Below, piece after piece: positions 61,626 through 64,000 of a stretch of 64,000 nucleotides of DNA (positions are counted from its first letter, which is position 1; each line of letters starts with the position of its first letter). This DNA is from Edaphobacter modestus (GTDB taxonomy: Bacteria > Acidobacteriota > Terriglobia > Terriglobales > Acidobacteriaceae). Where the stretch lies: contig NZ_SHKW01000001.1 in the NCBI RefSeq assembly GCF_004217555.1, positions 1,922,001-1,986,000 of the forward strand, written 5' to 3'. Position numbers and translations under genes: made by a program. The notes below the pieces were generated by a model, which saw only the letters and a program-made list of their open reading frames with translations, was not told the DNA's origin and did no database searches.

Positions 61626-63779
61626 TTGCGCGCTGTCCGGACCCTGGCCTCCCCGCTCCTCTTCGCCGCCCTCACGGTTTCGGCTCAGACTCCGCACGTC
61701 TTCGGCTACCGCGACTTCACCCAGCAGGCAAAGTGGGACGCCGCCTTTCTCCCCGTGCCCGACGCCGCGCTCGCCGGACAACACCTGAAGATCCTCACCG
61801 CGACCCCTCACTGGGCCAGTTCGCAGCAGGACTACGCGACCGCCGTCTATGTCGCCGACAAGTTCAAGGCCGCCGGCCTCGAAACCCGGATCGTCCCTTA
61901 CAGGGTGCTTCTCAACAAGCCCGTAAAGATCTCCATCGAGGCCTTCAACGCCAACGGCGAAAAACTGATGTCCGGCCCCTCCCCCGAGCACGTGGATCCT
62001 AAGAAGCACGGCGGCGATCCCTTTCAGGATCTCCCGAACATCCTTCCGGCCTTCAACGGCTCTTCTCCGTCGGGTGACGTCACCGGCGAAGTCGTCTATG
62101 CCAACTACGGCAGCCTCGCCGACTTCAAGAAGCTCGCCAGCCTCGGCATCAGCGTAAAGGACAAGATCGTCCTCGTCCGTTATGGCTCCAACTTTCGCGG
62201 GGTCAAGGTCTATCTCGCCCAGCAGTATGGAGCCAAAGGCGTACTCATCTACTCCGACCCCGCCGACGACGGCTACTTCCGCGGCGACATCTATCCCAAG
62301 GGTCCCTTCCGTCCCGAGTCCGGTGTCCAGCGAGGCTCCGTACAGTTCCTTCCCATCTATCCCGGCGATCCCCAGACCCCCGGCGTCGCCTCCACGCCCG
62401 ATCTTCCCGACTCCAAACGCATCCCGCTCGCCGACCTCAAAGGAAACGAGCCTTCCATCCCCTCGAACCCCCTCTCCTACAAGGACGCCGCGCCCATCCT
62501 GAAGTGCCTCGACGGCCCGGTCTCTCCCCGTGACTGGCAGGGAGCGCTTCCCTTCACCTACCACCTCGGCGGTACCAGTCGCGTGACCGTCCACATGCAT
62601 CTGGAGCAGGACACGGCGCTGCGAACCATCTGGGACGTCATCGGGACGATCGAAGGAACCGATGCCTCGCAGAAAGACGACTGGGTCGTGGCCGGAAACC
62701 ATCGCGATGCCTGGGTCTTTGGAGCCGTCGATCCCAGCTCCGGCACCGCCGCCATGCTCGAGGCCATTCATGGCCTCGGCGAGTTGCTCAAACAGGGATG
62801 GCGGCCGAAGCGTCGCATCGTCATCGGTTCCTGGGACGCCGAAGAAGAGGGCCTCATCGGCTCAACCGAATGGGCCGAGCAACATGCCAGTGATCTGGCG
62901 CGCGCCGTGGCCTACTTCAATACCGACGTCGGTGTGTCCGGTCCTGACTTCAAAGCCGCCGCCGTCCCTTCACTCAAACAGTTCGTGCGGGAGGTCTCCA
63001 TGCGGGTGCCCTCGCCCAGAGGGGGGACCGTCTACCAGCAGTGGAAAACGGTGCAGGAGACCGATGCCGGCAACCACACCGCTTCCACTCTCGGGGCCAC
63101 TCACATCAGCTCCCTAGGCGAAGAAGACGTTCGCGTCGGGGACCTCGGCTCCGGCTCCGACTACACTCCCTTCCTCCAGCATCTTGGCGTGCCCTCTACC
63201 GACATCGGGTCGGAAGGTCCCTACGGCGTATACCACTCCGTCTTTGACAACTACAACTGGTTCACCAAATTCGCCGATCCCACCTTCGTCTACGAGCAGC
63301 AGCAGGCTCGCATCTTCGGCCTTGAGATCCTTCACATGGCCGACGCCGATGTCCTGCCCTACGACTATCAGCTCTACGGCAAAGAGATCGCAGGCTACCT
63401 CGAAAGCGCCCGCCGCCGCGCCGCCACCAGCCATCTGACGCTCGATTTTGCGCCAGCCCTTGAGGCCGCCCGTCGTTTCGAATCTGCCGGGGCTGCCATC
63501 CGGGATCGCCAGCTCTCCCCACCCCCCAACCCGGCTAGTCTCAACCGCGCCCTGCGCGACGCTGAGACCTCTCTCCTGAATCCGGAAGGGCTCCCGCATC
63601 GCTCGTGGTACAAGCACACCATCTACGCTCCCGGCGAATACACCGGCTATGCTGCCGTCGTCATTCCTGGAGTCAACGAGGCCATCAGCGAGCCTGACGC
63701 CGCTCGCGCCAACGCGCAGCTTGCCCAGCTCACCCAGGCACTCAATCGCGCCTCCGCTGTCCTCGAAGCCGCAAAGTAA
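61626..63779 (+). CDS. secreted M28 zinc peptidase, glutamate carboxypeptidase II-like
   Basis: A 717-residue protein with signal peptide (RAVRTLASPLLFAALTVSAQT). The order is that of human PSMA: PA-domain segment (VVYANYGSLADFKKLASLGISVKDKIVLVRYGSNFRGVKVYLAQQYGAKGVLIYSDPADDGYFRG), M28 catalytic domain, and C-terminal dimerisation domain. Metal ligands can be read: GNHRDAW (His), DPSSGTAAMLE (Asp), SWDAEEEGLIGS (catalytic Glu and ligand Glu), YFNTDVGV (Asp), YGVYHSVFDNY (His). It would trim acidic or other C-terminal residues from peptides outside the cytoplasm. TTG start, with AGAGG five bases upstream. A strong terminator follows. Confidence 0.93.
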   Translation: MRAVRTLASPLLFAALTVSAQTPHVFGYRDFTQQAKWDAAFLPVPDAALAGQHLKILTATPHWASSQQDYATAVYVADKFKAAGLETRIVPYRVLLNKPVKISIEAFNANGEKLMSGPSPEHVDPKKHGGDPFQDLPNILPAFNGSSPSGDVTGEVVYANYGSLADFKKLASLGISVKDKIVLVRYGSNFRGVKVYLAQQYGAKGVLIYSDPADDGYFRGDIYPKGPFRPESGVQRGSVQFLPIYPGDPQTPGVASTPDLPDSKRIPLADLKGNEPSIPSNPLSYKDAAPILKCLDGPVSPRDWQGALPFTYHLGGTSRVTVHMHLEQDTALRTIWDVIGTIEGTDASQKDDWVVAGNHRDAWVFGAVDPSSGTAAMLEAIHGLGELLKQGWRPKRRIVIGSWDAEEEGLIGSTEWAEQHASDLARAVAYFNTDVGVSGPDFKAAAVPSLKQFVREVSMRVPSPRGGTVYQQWKTVQETDAGNHTASTLGATHISSLGEEDVRVGDLGSGSDYTPFLQHLGVPSTDIGSEGPYGVYHSVFDNYNWFTKFADPTFVYEQQQARIFGLEILHMADADVLPYDYQLYGKEIAGYLESARRRAATSHLTLDFAPALEAARRFESAGAAIRDRQLSPPPNPASLNRALRDAETSLLNPEGLPHRSWYKHTIYAPGEYTGYAAVVIPGVNEAISEPDAARANAQLAQLTQALNRASAVLEAAK

Positions 63780-63811
63780 CTCTGGGCACGACAAAGTAAC
63801 TCCGACACAAC

Positions 63812-63846
63812 AAAAAGGGCGTATCCGAAGGACACGCCCTTTTGCT
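63812..63846. terminator. Rho-independent terminator after the M28 gene
   Basis: AAAAGGGCGT (63813-63822) pairs with ACGCCCTTTT (63834-63843) with an 11-base loop, inside A- and T-runs. It probably works from both strands. Confidence 0.85.
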
Positions 63847-64000
63847 TTCGATTTCGGAGAACCAGATCGAATTACCGGTTCCCATCCTATGTAACTTTAC
63901 GTGGTTCAGAGATTCCCGGGCTCAGCCCGAATTTCCCTTCCCCGGTTCATGTCACTTTGGTTGGGTCGACTTGCTTTCTGCCATCCATTGGTACGTCCGG
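63844..64000. other. window end, unassigned
   Basis: No plus-strand gene is seen. On the minus strand two reading frames are open into the window edge and end at 63947 (...KQVDPTKVT) and about 63955 (...MAESKSTQPK), and either could be the C-terminus of a gene running in from the right. Too short to choose. Confidence 0.25.

Overview
The window reads as chromosomal DNA of an acidobacterium, most likely family Acidobacteriaceae (Granulicella, Edaphobacter and Terriglobus are the obvious candidates; genus not decidable here). Reasons: GC-rich coding DNA, dense ATGA-coupled gene pairs, several GTG/TTG starts, dispersed GTCATTCTGAGC-type extragenic repeats and GGCTTCAGCC-type hairpins, and gene content typical of the group (BshA, MEKHLA, DUF6629, DUF1080, GH29, secreted M28 peptidase). 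This placement is inferred from pattern knowledge, not from a search.

Layout. 0-3.3 kb: minus-strand genes, a partial YdcH-like gene, then a tightly overlapped set DUF302 / MeaB-methylmalonyl-CoA epimerase fusion / tsaB / rimI. 3.4-8.2 kb: secreted alpha-L-fucosidase, MFS transporter and a proline-rich secreted protein, separated by three repeat-filled gaps. 8.5-13.2 kb: AT-rich element, small membrane ORF, uvrA with a lysine-rich tail and a coupled CPBP protease. 13.4-15.8 kb: three exported proteins, including a DUF1080 lipoprotein. 16.0-19.3 kb: four DGPF/YCII proteins, a VOC protein and a tandem DoxX membrane protein, with a sequence matching an ECF42-type promoter in front of the last five genes. 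19.3-23.4 kb: amidohydrolase, DeoR regulator, SIS sugar-phosphate protein, PfkB kinase. 23.4-24.9 kb: beta-CASP nuclease-like protein. 25.1-25.9 kb: tRNA-Val followed by a 0.75-kb AT-rich insert bounded by a 21-bp copy of the tRNA 3' end.

26-40 kb: a lysine-rich zinc-ribbon protein, OpgC-like protein, FAD oxidoreductase, ChbG-type deacetylase plus bshA, LytS-like kinase, ribA, AsmA-like protein, DinB/DUF1203 pair, an OpuC-type ABC transporter operon and a P-loop kinase-like protein. 40.4-46.6 kb: gap, pgk and tpiA in order on the plus strand, interrupted by MEKHLA, DUF6629, RidA and a membrane protein; then lepB and a class A beta-lactamase-fold protein on the minus strand. 47.8-56.7 kb: murQ, Tat-exported TIM-barrel protein, YHS/HMBD copper ATPase, an ECF42-type sigma factor with long C-terminal extension, and an Ig-repeat lipoprotein with a coupled secreted protein. 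57.3-63.8 kb: pyrE, a DUF6980-like zinc protein, mtnA, a glycosyltransferase-like membrane protein, a small membrane protein, mscL with a C-terminal zinc ribbon, and a secreted PSMA-like M28 peptidase.

The most promising linkage is between the ECF42-type sigma factor at 52.7 kb and the DGPF/VOC/DoxX cluster at 16.7-19.3 kb, 33 kb away, through a TGTCGA-N17-CGAC promoter. The other strong structural observations are the tRNA-Val attachment-site duplication and the MeaB-epimerase fusion.
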